Assembly: GCF_020410765.1 (NCBI RefSeq)
Contig: NZ_CP084541.1
Span: 5,165,001 to 5,229,000 of the forward strand
Origin: Streptomyces marincola
GTDB lineage: Bacteria; Actinomycetota; Actinomycetes; Streptomycetales; Streptomycetaceae
Direction: 5' to 3'
DNA length: 64,000 nucleotides
The notes beneath the pieces are model-generated. The model was not told where the DNA came from, did not search any database, and saw only the letters and a program-made list of their open reading frames with translations. Each line of letters opens with the position of its first letter. The stretch's first letter is position 1. Shown here one piece after another: positions 51,013-59,442 of the stretch. Position numbers and translations under genes: made by a program.

Positions 51013-51846
51013 ATGGAGTTGTTCGACGATGACAGGACCACTCCGAGCGTGATGCTCAGCCGCAGAATGCGGCGTGCCCGCGAGGGCGCGGGCCTGTCCC
51101 TACGGGGACTGTCCCAACAGATCCGTTTCCCCTACGGCTTCATCGGCCGCGTGGAACGCGGCGAACAGCGCGCCACCGAGGCGTTGGTGAAGGCGCTGGA
51201 CGAGTTCTTCCGAACGGACAATCTATTCGCCGAGCTGTTGTTGATGGCGCAGGAACTGGCCATCCCCGCCTACGGCCGTGACTTCCTGCGCAGTGAGCGG
51301 GAGGCGCTGCGCATCGAGGTGTTCACCAGCAGCCTGGTCCCCGGGCTGCTCCAGACCCGGGACTACGCGCGGGAGCTGTTCCGGACGTCACTGCCCTGGG
51401 AGACCGCCGATGAGGCGGAGGCGCGAGTCGAGTTCCGGCTGAAGAGGCAGCAGTTGCTCGCGAAGCAGCAGCCACCGTTCTACTGGGCGATCATGGATGA
51501 GGCGGCCCTGAGGCGTCCTGCGGCCAGCCGCCGAACCATGCGGGAGCAGATCAGCCACATACTGACCGTTGGGAAGTCGGAGCACACTGTCATCCAGGTG
51601 CTGCCCTTCGAGCAGGCCATGTACCCGATGATGGGCGGCAGTCTGACGCTCATGTCGCTTCGCGACGGCAGCTCGGTCGCCAACGTCGAGAGCTTCGATT
51701 CAGGCGAGACAGTACAATCCCCGCGGAGGCTCGCCACCTATGTTCAGCGTTTCGACGTAGTGCGGGCGATGGCCCTGCCGGAGAAAGAATCCCGAGAAGT
51801 GATCCGTGGCTACCTGAAAGAGTATGACGATGAAGGCGATTGCTGA
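51013..51846 (+). CDS. XRE-family regulator with DUF5753 domain
   Basis: The 277-residue protein has an N-terminal HTH (about 12-70, MLSRRMRRAREGAGLSLRGL and FIGRVERGEQRAT) and DUF5753 (about 95-270, SLVPGLLQTRDYARELF and VIQVLPFEQAMYPMMGG). It overlaps the DUF397 gene by 17 nt, the classic regulator/small-protein pair (as in WhiJ-like systems) of Streptomyces. AGGTG precedes the ATG. It is divergent from the three-gene small-protein operon, which it may control through the 245-bp gap between them. Confidence 0.88.
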   Translation: MELFDDDRTTPSVMLSRRMRRAREGAGLSLRGLSQQIRFPYGFIGRVERGEQRATEALVKALDEFFRTDNLFAELLLMAQELAIPAYGRDFLRSEREALRIEVFTSSLVPGLLQTRDYARELFRTSLPWETADEAEARVEFRLKRQQLLAKQQPPFYWAIMDEAALRRPAASRRTMREQISHILTVGKSEHTVIQVLPFEQAMYPMMGGSLTLMSLRDGSSVANVESFDSGETVQSPRRLATYVQRFDVVRAMALPEKESREVIRGYLKEYDDEGDC

Positions 51847-52048
51847 TGCCTCCCGGCTCGGTGGCTGGCGGAGCTCCAGCCATAGCGAGAACGGCGCAGG
51901 TGCCTGTGTCGAGGTCGTTGACGGCTTCGCCGCCGGTGTGCCGGTGCGGGACAGCAAGGTTCCGGGCGGTCCGGCGTTGGTGATGCCGTTCGCGGGCTGG
52001 AAGTCGTTCGTCTCGACGGTCAAGCAGGCCGGCCTCCCGCCTCGTTGA
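51830..52048 (+). CDS. DUF397 protein
   Basis: The 72-residue protein has the DUF397 pattern: WRSSSHSENGAGACVEV, VPVRDSKVPGGPALVMPF and GWKSFVSTVKQ. It partners the overlapping XRE/DUF5753 regulator. I take the ATG at 51830 because of spacing from AAAGAG; the ATG at 51824 adds two residues. It is the usual size. Confidence 0.9.
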   Translation: MKAIADASRLGGWRSSSHSENGAGACVEVVDGFAAGVPVRDSKVPGGPALVMPFAGWKSFVSTVKQAGLPPR

Positions 52049-52052
52049 CGCC

Positions 52053-52694
52053 ATGACGAGACCGGCGGTCGGGGCGGCGCTGCGCCGCTGTGCGGAGTGC
52101 GGTGGGTACGAGTACAGCGGCGGGGCCGCCTGTTCCGTCTGCCGGGAGCTGGTCGACGGCATCGTGGAGTCGGAGTGGTCGGCGTTCCTGCGCGAGTGGG
52201 ACGCCGACCGCGACCAGGAGGCCGCTCTCGCCGCCATGGTGGTGAGCGAACCCGACCGCCACGACTGGCGCGTGGTGGACGCCGCGCTGGACCGGCTGGG
52301 CTGCTCGTCGTGCGGTGAACGGCTCGGCCGTGGTCCCGTCGGCTGCTCCGCGTGCGACCTGGCGCACGGCTTCCGCTACGCGGCGATCGAGACGGACCGG
52401 CCCGGCGTTCCCCCGGGCAACGAGCACGCGGTCCGGGTCAACGTCTCGGTCGTCCGCCGACCGCATGCCACGTCGGACCGGGAAGCCCTCGCCCGGCGGC
52501 TGATGCTGCCGCTCGTGCTGATCGGTTTTCTGCCGAGCACGGAAGAGGCCCAGCGGTTGAGCGCCCTCGTCAAAAGCAGTTCCCCGGCCGAGGCGACGCG
52601 CATTGTGGAGCGGGCCATTGAGGAAACCGTCGCGCGGGGTCATGTGGGGGTGTGGGGTGCGCCCGGGAAGTTCATATCATCGGGACATGGGTAA
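52053..52694 (+). CDS. Hypothetical protein with two zinc-ribbon motifs
   Basis: The 213-residue protein has CAECGG plus CSVC near residue 15 and CSSCGERLGRGPVGCSAC near residue 85, each resembling a four-cysteine metal site. A helical C-terminal half follows with a short hydrophobic stretch (LMLPLVLIGFLPS). I do not recognise the family. It starts 4 nt after the DUF397 stop codon, so it belongs to the same transcript as the XRE/DUF397 pair and may be part of that module. Confidence 0.7.
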   Translation: MTRPAVGAALRRCAECGGYEYSGGAACSVCRELVDGIVESEWSAFLREWDADRDQEAALAAMVVSEPDRHDWRVVDAALDRLGCSSCGERLGRGPVGCSACDLAHGFRYAAIETDRPGVPPGNEHAVRVNVSVVRRPHATSDREALARRLMLPLVLIGFLPSTEEAQRLSALVKSSSPAEATRIVERAIEETVARGHVGVWGAPGKFISSGHG

Positions 52695-52864
52695 CGGGTA
52701 CGGTCCGGAACTACGGGAGCGCGTTCCGGTCAGCACGTGACCCGGTCGGCACACTTGGGGAAATCGGGAAACAGCCGGGTTTATCCGGGGCGTGCGGAGC
52801 CGATATCGAGGGCGACGACGCGGCGCCACGTGAAGCACCGCCCACCGGATGTCGGGAGTCACCC

Positions 52865-53260
52865 ATGCCCAAGCATTTGTCCGCGTTCCTCGCCCCTGCC
52901 ATTCTTCTCGCCGGACTGCTGACCGTTCCCGCGGCGGGCGCCGCGGGAACGCACGTTCCGGCCACCACGCCGGGACCCGCGACCGAACCCGCGGGCGACC
53001 GGCAATTGCACCTCCATTCCCGTGCGAAAGGCCACGGCAGTCACCACCCCGTCGACGGGGTGCTCGGCTACACGCTGCTGAGCCCGCCGTTCCACACCGA
53101 GTCGGCACGCAACAACACCGGCTACGTCGTCCACCTCTACACCGGGTGGGACAAGAAGCAGAAGCACTGCACGGGCTCGCACGAGCACGTCCCGGCCGAC
53201 GGGCGGCTCCACCCGGTGCGGCCGAAGACCGTCGCCTGCGTCCTCATGGAGTTGCCCTGA
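52865..53260 (+). CDS. Small secreted protein, unknown
   Basis: The 131-residue protein has a clear Sec signal (KHLSAFLAPAILLAGLLTVP to AGAAG), then a His-rich segment (LHLHSRAKGHGSHHPVDG), and two cysteines (KKQKHCTGSH and KTVACVLMELP). GGGAG precedes the ATG at 52865; the longer upstream frame is not protein-like. Metal binding by the His-rich stretch is possible. It converges on the HxlR gene. Confidence 0.7.
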   Translation: MPKHLSAFLAPAILLAGLLTVPAAGAAGTHVPATTPGPATEPAGDRQLHLHSRAKGHGSHHPVDGVLGYTLLSPPFHTESARNNTGYVVHLYTGWDKKQKHCTGSHEHVPADGRLHPVRPKTVACVLMELP

Positions 53261-53278
53261 CCCGTGACCGCAACGGGC

Positions 53279-53716
53279 TCAGGACGCGGCGGCCCGCGCG
53301 GCGGCCATGTCCTCCGCGTGCAGAACCGCCCAGTCGGCGAGGGCCGACAGCGGTTCGAGCAGGCTGCGCCCCAGCGGCGTCAGCCGGTACTCGACGGTCG
53401 GCGGCACCGTCGGGTGCACCTCGCGGTGGACGAGGCCGTCCGTCTCCAGGGCGCGCAGGGTGCGCGTCAGCATGCGCTGGCTGATGCCCTCGATCGACCG
53501 GTGCAGTTCGTTGTACCGGTGCGGGCGGCTGCCGAGCAGAACCACCAGGAGCAGGCTCCACTTGTCCCCGACCCGGCGGAAGACGTCCCCGACGGGGCAT
53601 GCGGCCAACTCGGCGGCGGGGACCGGTCGTGGCAGCCGGTGCGCGAGCACGGACGGCTCGGCAGGGGCCGTCCGGCCCGCGTCCGGGGAGCGAACATCGG
53701 TGTGCGTATCGGACAT
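53279..53716 (-). CDS. HxlR-family regulator
   Basis: The 145-residue protein has the HxlR winged helix: CPVGDVFRRVGDKWSLLLVV (with the conserved Cys), RYNELHRSIEGISQRMLTRTL, LVHREVHPTVPPTVEYRLT and LGRSLLEPL. The N-terminal 35 residues are Pro/Ala/Asp-rich. It is divergent from an SDR gene with 82 bp between them and most likely controls it, as is usual for HxlR genes. Confidence 0.9.
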   Translation of the reverse strand: MSDTHTDVRSPDAGRTAPAEPSVLAHRLPRPVPAAELAACPVGDVFRRVGDKWSLLLVVLLGSRPHRYNELHRSIEGISQRMLTRTLRALETDGLVHREVHPTVPPTVEYRLTPLGRSLLEPLSALADWAVLHAEDMAAARAAAS

Positions 53717-53798
53717 GAAAGTGCCTTCTTTCGCCGCCGCGCCGGCCGACCCAGGATGGGGCTCGCCAGGGAAAGCCTAGAACGCACCGGGGTTCGCC

Positions 53799-54704
53799 AT
53801 GTCCGAGCAGTCACCCGACCAATCGCCCGACCAATCGCCCGAGCAGCCACGCGACGAGCGGGGGAAGCGGCCAGCGGGCCCCGTGCGGAAGACGGTGGTG
53901 ATCGCCGGCGGGACCGACGGCATGGGCCGGGCCGTGGCCCTGGCCCGCCTGGCGCGCGGCGACGCGGTGACCGTCGTGGGGAGCAGCGCGGCGAAGGGCG
54001 AGGCGTTGCTGGCCGACGCGGGGCACGCCCCCGGCCTGCGGTTCCTGCGCGCCGACCTGTCCTCCACCGCCGAGGTGGAACGGGTCGCCGCGCGCATCGC
54101 GGAGCACCATCGTTCCGTCGACGCGCTGGCGCTGTTCGCCAACCGGCACAGCCCGCGCCGCCGCGAGACGCCCGAAGGGCTCGAATACACCTTTTCTCTC
54201 TACTACCTGAGCCGCTACCTGCTGGGCCGACGGCTGCGGCCCCTGCTCGACGCCGCGCCGCGCCCGGTGATCGTCAACGTGGCAGGGGTCGGCAACACCG
54301 CGGGCCGCGTCCACTGGGACGACCCGCAGCTCACGCGCCGGTACGGGCAGGTGCGCGCCCAGCTCCAGGCGGGCCGGGCGAACGACCTGCTGGGCGTGGC
54401 GTTCGCCGAGAGCGCCGCGGGGCGCGCGCGGTACGTGCTGTACCACCCGGGGTTCACCCGCAGCGGTCTGGACAGCGTGTCCAATCCGGCGGTGCGCGGG
54501 GCGATCCGCGTGCTCGGCCGCTTCTTCGCCCGGCCGGTCGAGGAGGCGGTGCGGCCGGTGCTCGCGTGGATCGACGAGCCGCCGACGGCGGCCCTGACGG
54601 CGAACGACCGCGGGCGCCCCGTTCCGCCGGACCTGCCGACCCTCGACCCGGCGGCAGCCAGGCGGCTGGCCGTGTACACCGAGGGCCTGCTCGACCGCGG
54701 ATGA
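53799..54704 (+). CDS. SDR-fold protein with altered active site
   Basis: The 301-residue protein has a Rossmann fold with the TVVIAGGTDGMGRAVALARL glycine motif. The usual catalytic Ser and YxxxK are not evident: the strand reads VIVNVAGVGNTAG, and the expected Tyr region reads RYGQVRAQLQ, with Arg in place of Lys. It may be a weak reductase or a binding protein. The N-terminus contains a SPDQ repeat. It is divergent from HxlR, its likely regulator. Confidence 0.8.
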   Translation: MSEQSPDQSPDQSPEQPRDERGKRPAGPVRKTVVIAGGTDGMGRAVALARLARGDAVTVVGSSAAKGEALLADAGHAPGLRFLRADLSSTAEVERVAARIAEHHRSVDALALFANRHSPRRRETPEGLEYTFSLYYLSRYLLGRRLRPLLDAAPRPVIVNVAGVGNTAGRVHWDDPQLTRRYGQVRAQLQAGRANDLLGVAFAESAAGRARYVLYHPGFTRSGLDSVSNPAVRGAIRVLGRFFARPVEEAVRPVLAWIDEPPTAALTANDRGRPVPPDLPTLDPAAARRLAVYTEGLLDRG

Positions 54705-54804
54705 CCGCGCCACCGGCGCGCGTTGGGAGGCGCGCGGGGTGGGACGCGCGCCCGTTCGGGCCGGGCGTCGTGTGCTCCGGATCGTGCTTCCGGTGGACCG
54801 GACG

Positions 54805-54837
54805 TGCGTCAACTGACGCAGGCAACTGCCGGTTGCC
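54805..54837. promoter_or_regulatory. Two adjacent inverted repeats before M23 gene
   Basis: TGCGTCAACTGACGCA (54805-54820) is a perfect palindrome with a 2-bp centre. It is followed at once by GGCAAC/GTTGCC around a 5-nt loop (54821-54837). The first could be an operator and the second a terminator of the SDR transcript. Confidence 0.5.
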
Positions 54838-54922
54838 GGGCTATTCAGCCGGGGAGGTCACGACTGCCAGAATCCCGGCACGCCCGGGTGAGCACCCGGC
54901 AGGTGGGGAGGCGGGGCCGGCC

Positions 54923-55567
54923 ATGGCGGTCATCACGTTCGCGCACGTCAGGTTCGGGCGGCGGGACGACTGTGTCGCGGCGTTCCAACGCGCGTTGATA
55001 GAGCGGGGGTTCGAGATTTCCGGCGGTGCCACCGGGTACTTCGGCGAGCACACGAGGGACGCGTGCGCCGCGTTCCAGCGTGCGCAGGGCTGGCGCGGTG
55101 CCGGGGCCGACGGCGCGCCGGGCGCGAAGACGTTCGCCCGGCTCGGGTTCTCGGGCAGCGCCCGGCCCGGCCGCGCGGCGGGGCGGGTGGCCTCGCCCGT
55201 GCCGGGCCGCGAGGTGAGCCACCCGTTCGGGGTGCGCAACGGCCGGTACGCGGCCGGGTTCCACACCGGGGACGACTACGCCGCTCCCGCCGGGACCCCG
55301 GTGGTGGCGGTGCGCGGGGGGACGATCGCGTGGTCCGACGACGAGGGCGGCGCCTACGGGCAGTGGATCGGGCTGCGCGCCGACAACGGCCGCGACTACG
55401 TGTACTGCCACCTCTCGGCGCGTTCCGTCGCCGCAGGGGCCCGCGTCAGCGCGGGCCAGCGGATCGGGGAGGTGGGGGAGAGCGGCAGCACCACCGGGCC
55501 GCACCTGCACCTGGAGGACCGGCCGCACGGCGGGGGGTACGGGGAGGTGCGCAGACCGAGCTGGTGA
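54923..55567 (+). CDS. M23 peptidase with peptidoglycan-binding domain, no signal peptide
   Basis: The 214-residue protein has an N-terminal peptidoglycan-binding domain (about 5-75: VAAFQRALIERGFEISG, CAAFQRAQGW) and a C-terminal LytM/M23 metallopeptidase domain (about 90-210). The zinc ligands are in FHTGDDYAAPAGTPV and GPHLHLED, with VYCHLS between. It should cut peptidoglycan cross-bridges. No signal peptide or membrane segment precedes the binding domain, as in phage endolysins. GGGGAGG precedes the ATG at 54923. Confidence 0.85.
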   Translation: MAVITFAHVRFGRRDDCVAAFQRALIERGFEISGGATGYFGEHTRDACAAFQRAQGWRGAGADGAPGAKTFARLGFSGSARPGRAAGRVASPVPGREVSHPFGVRNGRYAAGFHTGDDYAAPAGTPVVAVRGGTIAWSDDEGGAYGQWIGLRADNGRDYVYCHLSARSVAAGARVSAGQRIGEVGESGSTTGPHLHLEDRPHGGGYGEVRRPSW

Positions 55568-55583
55568 ACGCGCCCGGCGTCCG

Positions 55584-55680
55584 ACGCGCGCCCGCCGTCC
55601 CACGGTGCGTGCCGTCCCACGCGCCACGGTGCGTGCCGTCCCACGCGCGCCCGCCGCCCCACGGTGCGTGCCGTCTCACG
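55584..55680. repeat. Direct repeats with CCACGGTGCGTGCCGTC core
   Basis: Three copies of CCACGGTGCGTGCCGTCYCAC start at 55600, 55624 and 55659. A longer unit that includes the preceding ACGCGCGCCCGCCG is repeated with a 59-bp period. The array lies between two convergent genes and runs into the 3' end of the STAND gene. Units can pair as GC-rich hairpins. Confidence 0.75.
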
Positions 55681-58153
55681 CCTGCGTGCCGCCGAGCGGT
55701 CCGAGCCGCTGTGCCACCGCGTCGGCCTCGGGGGTGCCGAGTTCCGTGAACAGCGCGTGCGCCCGCGCCCACTCCCCGCGCGCCGCCCGTTCGTCGCCCG
55801 CCGCCAGCAGGCAGTGCCCGAGCCCGTCGTGGGCGCGGGCCCGCTCGTAGCGGTCACCGAGTTCGTGCGCGCGCGCCGCCGCGTCCCGGTAGCTGTCCAG
55901 CGCGCGGCCGGCCGTTTCGTCGCCGTCCAACGCCCGCCAGGTGGCGCCCAGTTCGTTCAGCAACGCGACCTCCGCGACGTGGTGGCCGATGCCGCGCGCG
56001 ATGGTCAGCGCCTGCCGCAGGTGATCGAGCGCTTCGGCCGGGCGGCCGTCCTGCCGCAGGATCGAGCCCATGCTGCCCAGCACCTGGCCCTCGCTGACGC
56101 GGTCCCCGATCCGCCGCGCGACGCCCAGGAGTTCCCGCCCCATCTCCAGTGCCTCGCGCGGGTGCGCGTACCGCTTCGGGTACCGGCCCAGCGGCTCGTA
56201 CATCACGCCCCGGTCGCCGAGCTTGTCGTCCTCCTCGTGCCGCTCGCGCAGTTCGAGCGCGATGGCGAGGGCCTGTCCGAAGTGCTCGCGCGCCTCGGCG
56301 GTGTTGCCCAGGTACTGGTGGATCTCGCCGGTGTTCCCCAGCACCCAGCCCGCGCCGACCCGGTCACCGATCTCCCGGAAGGCGGCGAGCGCCCGCCCGA
56401 AGTCCTCGATCGCCTCCAGGTCGCGGCCCAGCCGCCAGCGCACCGCGCCAAGCCGGGCCAGCGCCTGCGCGCGGTCGTGCGGGTCGGGGGTCTCCTCGGC
56501 GCGCGTGTGCAGCGCCTCCGCGTCCTGGTAGTGGCCGCCGACGTCCAGGTAGCGGAACAGGAGCGCCGACATCTTGCCCGTGTGGTCGGGGCGGCCGTGA
56601 TCGGCCGCGAACAGCGCCGTCGCGACCAGCCCGGCCCGTTCCGTGTCCAGCCACCGCGTCGCCGCGCCGCGGTCGGGCACCGCGGGAACGGCTGCCGCCG
56701 GTGGGCCCGGTGGCGGCCGGTGGTGGCGTTCGTAGGGCGCGAAGCGGTCCATGGCCAACGACGCGGCGTGCCGGTCGTAGTCGTACAACCGCGCGAGCGC
56801 CGCGCGCCGCGCGTGCGCCGGATCGTGCTCGTGCGCCTGCGCCGCCGCGTAGACCCGTACCAGGTCGTGGAACGCGAACCGGCCGGGGGCCGGCTCCCGC
56901 AGCAGGTTCGCCGCCAGCAGCGTCCGCAGCAACGGCCCTACCTCGGAAGGTGGTTCACCGATGAGTGCGGCGGCGGCGAACGCGTCCAGGTCGGGCCTCG
57001 GCCCGAGGGCCAGCAGCCGGAACGCGCGCCGGCACGCGGGGCCCAGGCTGTCGTACGACAGGCGCAGCGCCAGTTCGACGCCGTCCTCGCAGCGCAGCCG
57101 GTCCCTGCGGTCGTGCAACTGCTCCAGGTGGTCGGCGAGCGTCCAGCCGGAGCGCCCCGCGATCCGCCCGGCCACCACGCCGAGCGCGAGCGGCAGATGG
57201 CCCACCGCCTCCGCGATCCGGGCCGCCGTGCCGGGGTCGGCGGACACGCGTTCCGGTCCCGCGGTGCGGCGCAGCAACTCCATCGCGTCCGAGGGCGAGA
57301 ACACGTCGAGGCGCAGCCGCCGCGCCCCCGGAAGACCCGCCAGGCTGTGCCGGCTCGTCACCAGCGTGAGGCAGCCGGGCCCCTCAGGGAGCAGCGGGCG
57401 CACCTGCTCCTCGTCGCCCGCGTTGTCCAGGACCACCAGGGCCCGGCGGCCCGCCAGTCGCCTGCGGAACTCCCGTGACCGCTCGGGCCCGTTGAGTAGC
57501 CGGACCCGGTCGGCCGACATGCCGAGGCGGCGCAGGGCGGCGTCGAGCACGGCGAACGGGTCGGCGGGCGGCAGGTCGGGCGCGTAGCCGTTGAGGTCGG
57601 CCCACAGCGTCAGGTCGAACCGGCCGCTCCGCCGCAGCACGTGTGCCGCGCGCGCCACCAGCGCCGTCTTTCCGACGCCGGCCATGCCCTCCACGACGCG
57701 CAGCCGGGCTCCGGCGCCGCCCGCGGGGGGACCGTCGCCGAGCAGCAGGTCCAGTTCGGTGCGCCGCCCGCTGAACGACGGCAGGTCGGTGGGCGGCACG
57801 TCGGCCACCGTCACCACTCCGGCGCCGGTGACCGCGCCGACGATCCGGGCGTGCGCGCCGCGCCACCGCCCGGCCGCGTCGCCGCCCACGAGCGCGCGGA
57901 CGATGTCCTCGACCAGGTCGACGTTCAGCCGTGCCCTGCCCGGCTGGAAGCACCGGTGCACTGTGTCGTAGCTGGGCACCTCAGGGACGCCGCGCGCCCT
58001 GCGCGCACGCGTCACGCGCCGGTGCACCTCGCGTTCCGACGCGCCGGCCCAGCCGCGCAACGCGCGCAGGCACGCGACCAGTTCGTCCATGCTCCGGGCG
58101 CTGCCCGGGTCCGGCGGTCCCGCCGGGCCGCGTACGCCCTCGGCATCCCTCAT
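55676..58153 (-). CDS. STAND ATPase: HTH, NB-ARC and TPR domains
   Basis: The 825-residue regulator-like protein has an N-terminal helical/HTH region (about 20-90) like those of Streptomyces AfsR-related proteins. NB-ARC follows (about 120-400) with Walker A VEGMAGVGKTALV, Walker B RALVVLDNAGDE and LVTSR. A C-terminal TPR array runs from about 540 to 800 (ALARLGAVRWRLGRDLEAI, GNTGEIHQYLGNTAEAREH). It lacks the SARP activation domain. Such proteins act as ATP-dependent signal switches in secondary metabolism or phage defence. GGAGGGAC precedes the ATG at 58153. Confidence 0.87.
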   Translation of the reverse strand: MRDAEGVRGPAGPPDPGSARSMDELVACLRALRGWAGASEREVHRRVTRARRARGVPEVPSYDTVHRCFQPGRARLNVDLVEDIVRALVGGDAAGRWRGAHARIVGAVTGAGVVTVADVPPTDLPSFSGRRTELDLLLGDGPPAGGAGARLRVVEGMAGVGKTALVARAAHVLRRSGRFDLTLWADLNGYAPDLPPADPFAVLDAALRRLGMSADRVRLLNGPERSREFRRRLAGRRALVVLDNAGDEEQVRPLLPEGPGCLTLVTSRHSLAGLPGARRLRLDVFSPSDAMELLRRTAGPERVSADPGTAARIAEAVGHLPLALGVVAGRIAGRSGWTLADHLEQLHDRRDRLRCEDGVELALRLSYDSLGPACRRAFRLLALGPRPDLDAFAAAALIGEPPSEVGPLLRTLLAANLLREPAPGRFAFHDLVRVYAAAQAHEHDPAHARRAALARLYDYDRHAASLAMDRFAPYERHHRPPPGPPAAAVPAVPDRGAATRWLDTERAGLVATALFAADHGRPDHTGKMSALLFRYLDVGGHYQDAEALHTRAEETPDPHDRAQALARLGAVRWRLGRDLEAIEDFGRALAAFREIGDRVGAGWVLGNTGEIHQYLGNTAEAREHFGQALAIALELRERHEEDDKLGDRGVMYEPLGRYPKRYAHPREALEMGRELLGVARRIGDRVSEGQVLGSMGSILRQDGRPAEALDHLRQALTIARGIGHHVAEVALLNELGATWRALDGDETAGRALDSYRDAAARAHELGDRYERARAHDGLGHCLLAAGDERAARGEWARAHALFTELGTPEADAVAQRLGPLGGTQA

Positions 58154-58312
58154 GTACGTGTCCCTCCACACCGCCGCCACGCGCGGCCGGAACTGTCCCT
58201 ACCCGGGGTGACCGGGTTTGCACGGGAAACGGGACACCGCCGCGAGTCCTTGGCCATGATCGTCCCCGAGCGGAGGCGGCGCACGCCCACCGGGGGGTGG
58301 GGGGAGCGGCGT

Positions 58313-58339
58313 CCGGCGGGCCCGGTACGGGCCCGCCGG
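58313..58339 (-). terminator. 12-bp stem hairpin after WYL gene
   Basis: CCGGCGGGCCCG and CGGGCCCGCCGG pair perfectly around GTA, about 66 nt beyond the stop codon of the leftward gene ending at 58405. Confidence 0.65.
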
Positions 58340-58404
58340 CGGCCCGGCGCGAACGGCGGCCCGGCACGCGGCGGGGCGCGGTGTCCCGCGCGCGGCGGCC
58401 CCGC

Positions 58405-59379
58405 TCAGGACGGCCGCTCGTAGCGGGCGGCCATCGCGGCGGCCCGCTCGCGCAGGGTGTCGCGCAACTGCCGCGGAGCCAGGACCTCCCCGCTCGCGCC
58501 GAGCTGCCACAGCGCCCATTCCGCGTGCCTCGTGTCCTGGAACGTCACCTTCAGCCGCAGCCAGCCGTCGGCGTCGTTCCTCTCGGTGAGCACGGCCAGC
58601 GCGGTGCCCACCAGGTCCTCCCGCCGCGCCGGGTCCATCCGCAGCACCACGGTGACCTGGTCGCCGCCGGTCCGGAACCGCGTGCTGCGCTCCTGCCAGG
58701 CCCGGTTCAGATCGACCCGCTCCGGTCGCCGCGCGGGTTCGGCGAGTTCCTCGGCGGCCATGAGCCGGGACAGCCGGTAGGTGCGCTCCTCGCCCGACCT
58801 CGTGGCCAGCAGGTAGCCCTGGTCGCGCACGGTCACCAGACCGATCGGGTCCACCGTGCGCCACGCGGGAGGCCGGTCCACAGCCGCGTAGTGGATGCGC
58901 AGCTTGTGTCCGGCGAACACCGCGCGCCGGACCTCCCCCACGATGCTGTCGGGCACGTCCTCGGCGGTCAGCCGCCGCGAGAGGAGGTCCGTCTCCGGGT
59001 CGATGAGCAAGCGCTGAGCCGCTCCGGCAGCGGTGGCCCGATAGCTTTCCGGCAGCGCGTCGATCACCTTGCGCATCGCCGAGGCGAGGGCTGGACCGAG
59101 ACCGAACGTTTGCGCGCCGCGCCGCGATCCGGCGATCAGGAGGGCGAGAGCCTCGTCGTGGTTCAGGCCGGTCAGCTCGGTCCGGAAGCCGGGCAGCAAC
59201 GCGAAACCGCCGTTCCGACCGCGTTCGGCGTAGACAGGGACGCCGGCGGCGGACAGCGCCTCGATGTCGCGCAGCACGGTGCGGGTCGACACCTCGAGCT
59301 CGCGGGCCAGCGCGGTCGCGGACAGCCGACCGTGCTGCCGCAGCAGCAGAACCAACGACACCAACCGGTCGGCGCGCAC
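58405..59379 (-). CDS. WYL-domain transcriptional regulator
   Basis: The 324-residue protein has an HTH_11 domain at about 1-60 (LVSLVLLLRQHGRLSATALA and STRTVLRDIEALSAAGVPVY). A WYL-type domain follows around 140-230 (AGHKLRIHYAAVDRPPAWRT and VDPIGLVTVRDQGYLLAT) and then the WCX extension. This is the YafY/DeoR-like type. It starts with GTG and is divergent from an NTF2-fold gene with 63 bp between, a frequent pairing. It probably represses that gene through the GACAC-N3-GTGTC site between them. Confidence 0.88.
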   Translation of the reverse strand: MRADRLVSLVLLLRQHGRLSATALARELEVSTRTVLRDIEALSAAGVPVYAERGRNGGFALLPGFRTELTGLNHDEALALLIAGSRRGAQTFGLGPALASAMRKVIDALPESYRATAAGAAQRLLIDPETDLLSRRLTAEDVPDSIVGEVRRAVFAGHKLRIHYAAVDRPPAWRTVDPIGLVTVRDQGYLLATRSGEERTYRLSRLMAAEELAEPARRPERVDLNRAWQERSTRFRTGGDQVTVVLRMDPARREDLVGTALAVLTERNDADGWLRLKVTFQDTRHAEWALWQLGASGEVLAPRQLRDTLRERAAAMAARYERPS

Positions 59380-59403
59380 CCGGAAAACCTAACAGGAATA
59401 CGT

Positions 59404-59416
59404 GACACAGGGTGTC
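59404..59416. promoter_or_regulatory. GACAC-AGG-GTGTC operator
   Basis: Perfect 5-bp arms around a 3-bp centre lie in the 63-bp gap between the divergent WYL regulator and NTF2-fold genes. It is the only symmetric element there and is the probable WYL operator. Confidence 0.6.
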
Positions 59417-59442
59417 GTGTATTGGTTGGGAGGCTTACCGCC

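Noticed and set aside
55584..55680. Possible CRISPR array
   Set aside because: Spacing between copies is unequal (3 and 14 bp), there are only three copies and no cas genes.
54923..58153. Prophage remnant around the M23 gene
   Set aside because: No integrase, capsid, tail, terminase or att-like repeats were seen; only the lysin-like layout hints at phage.
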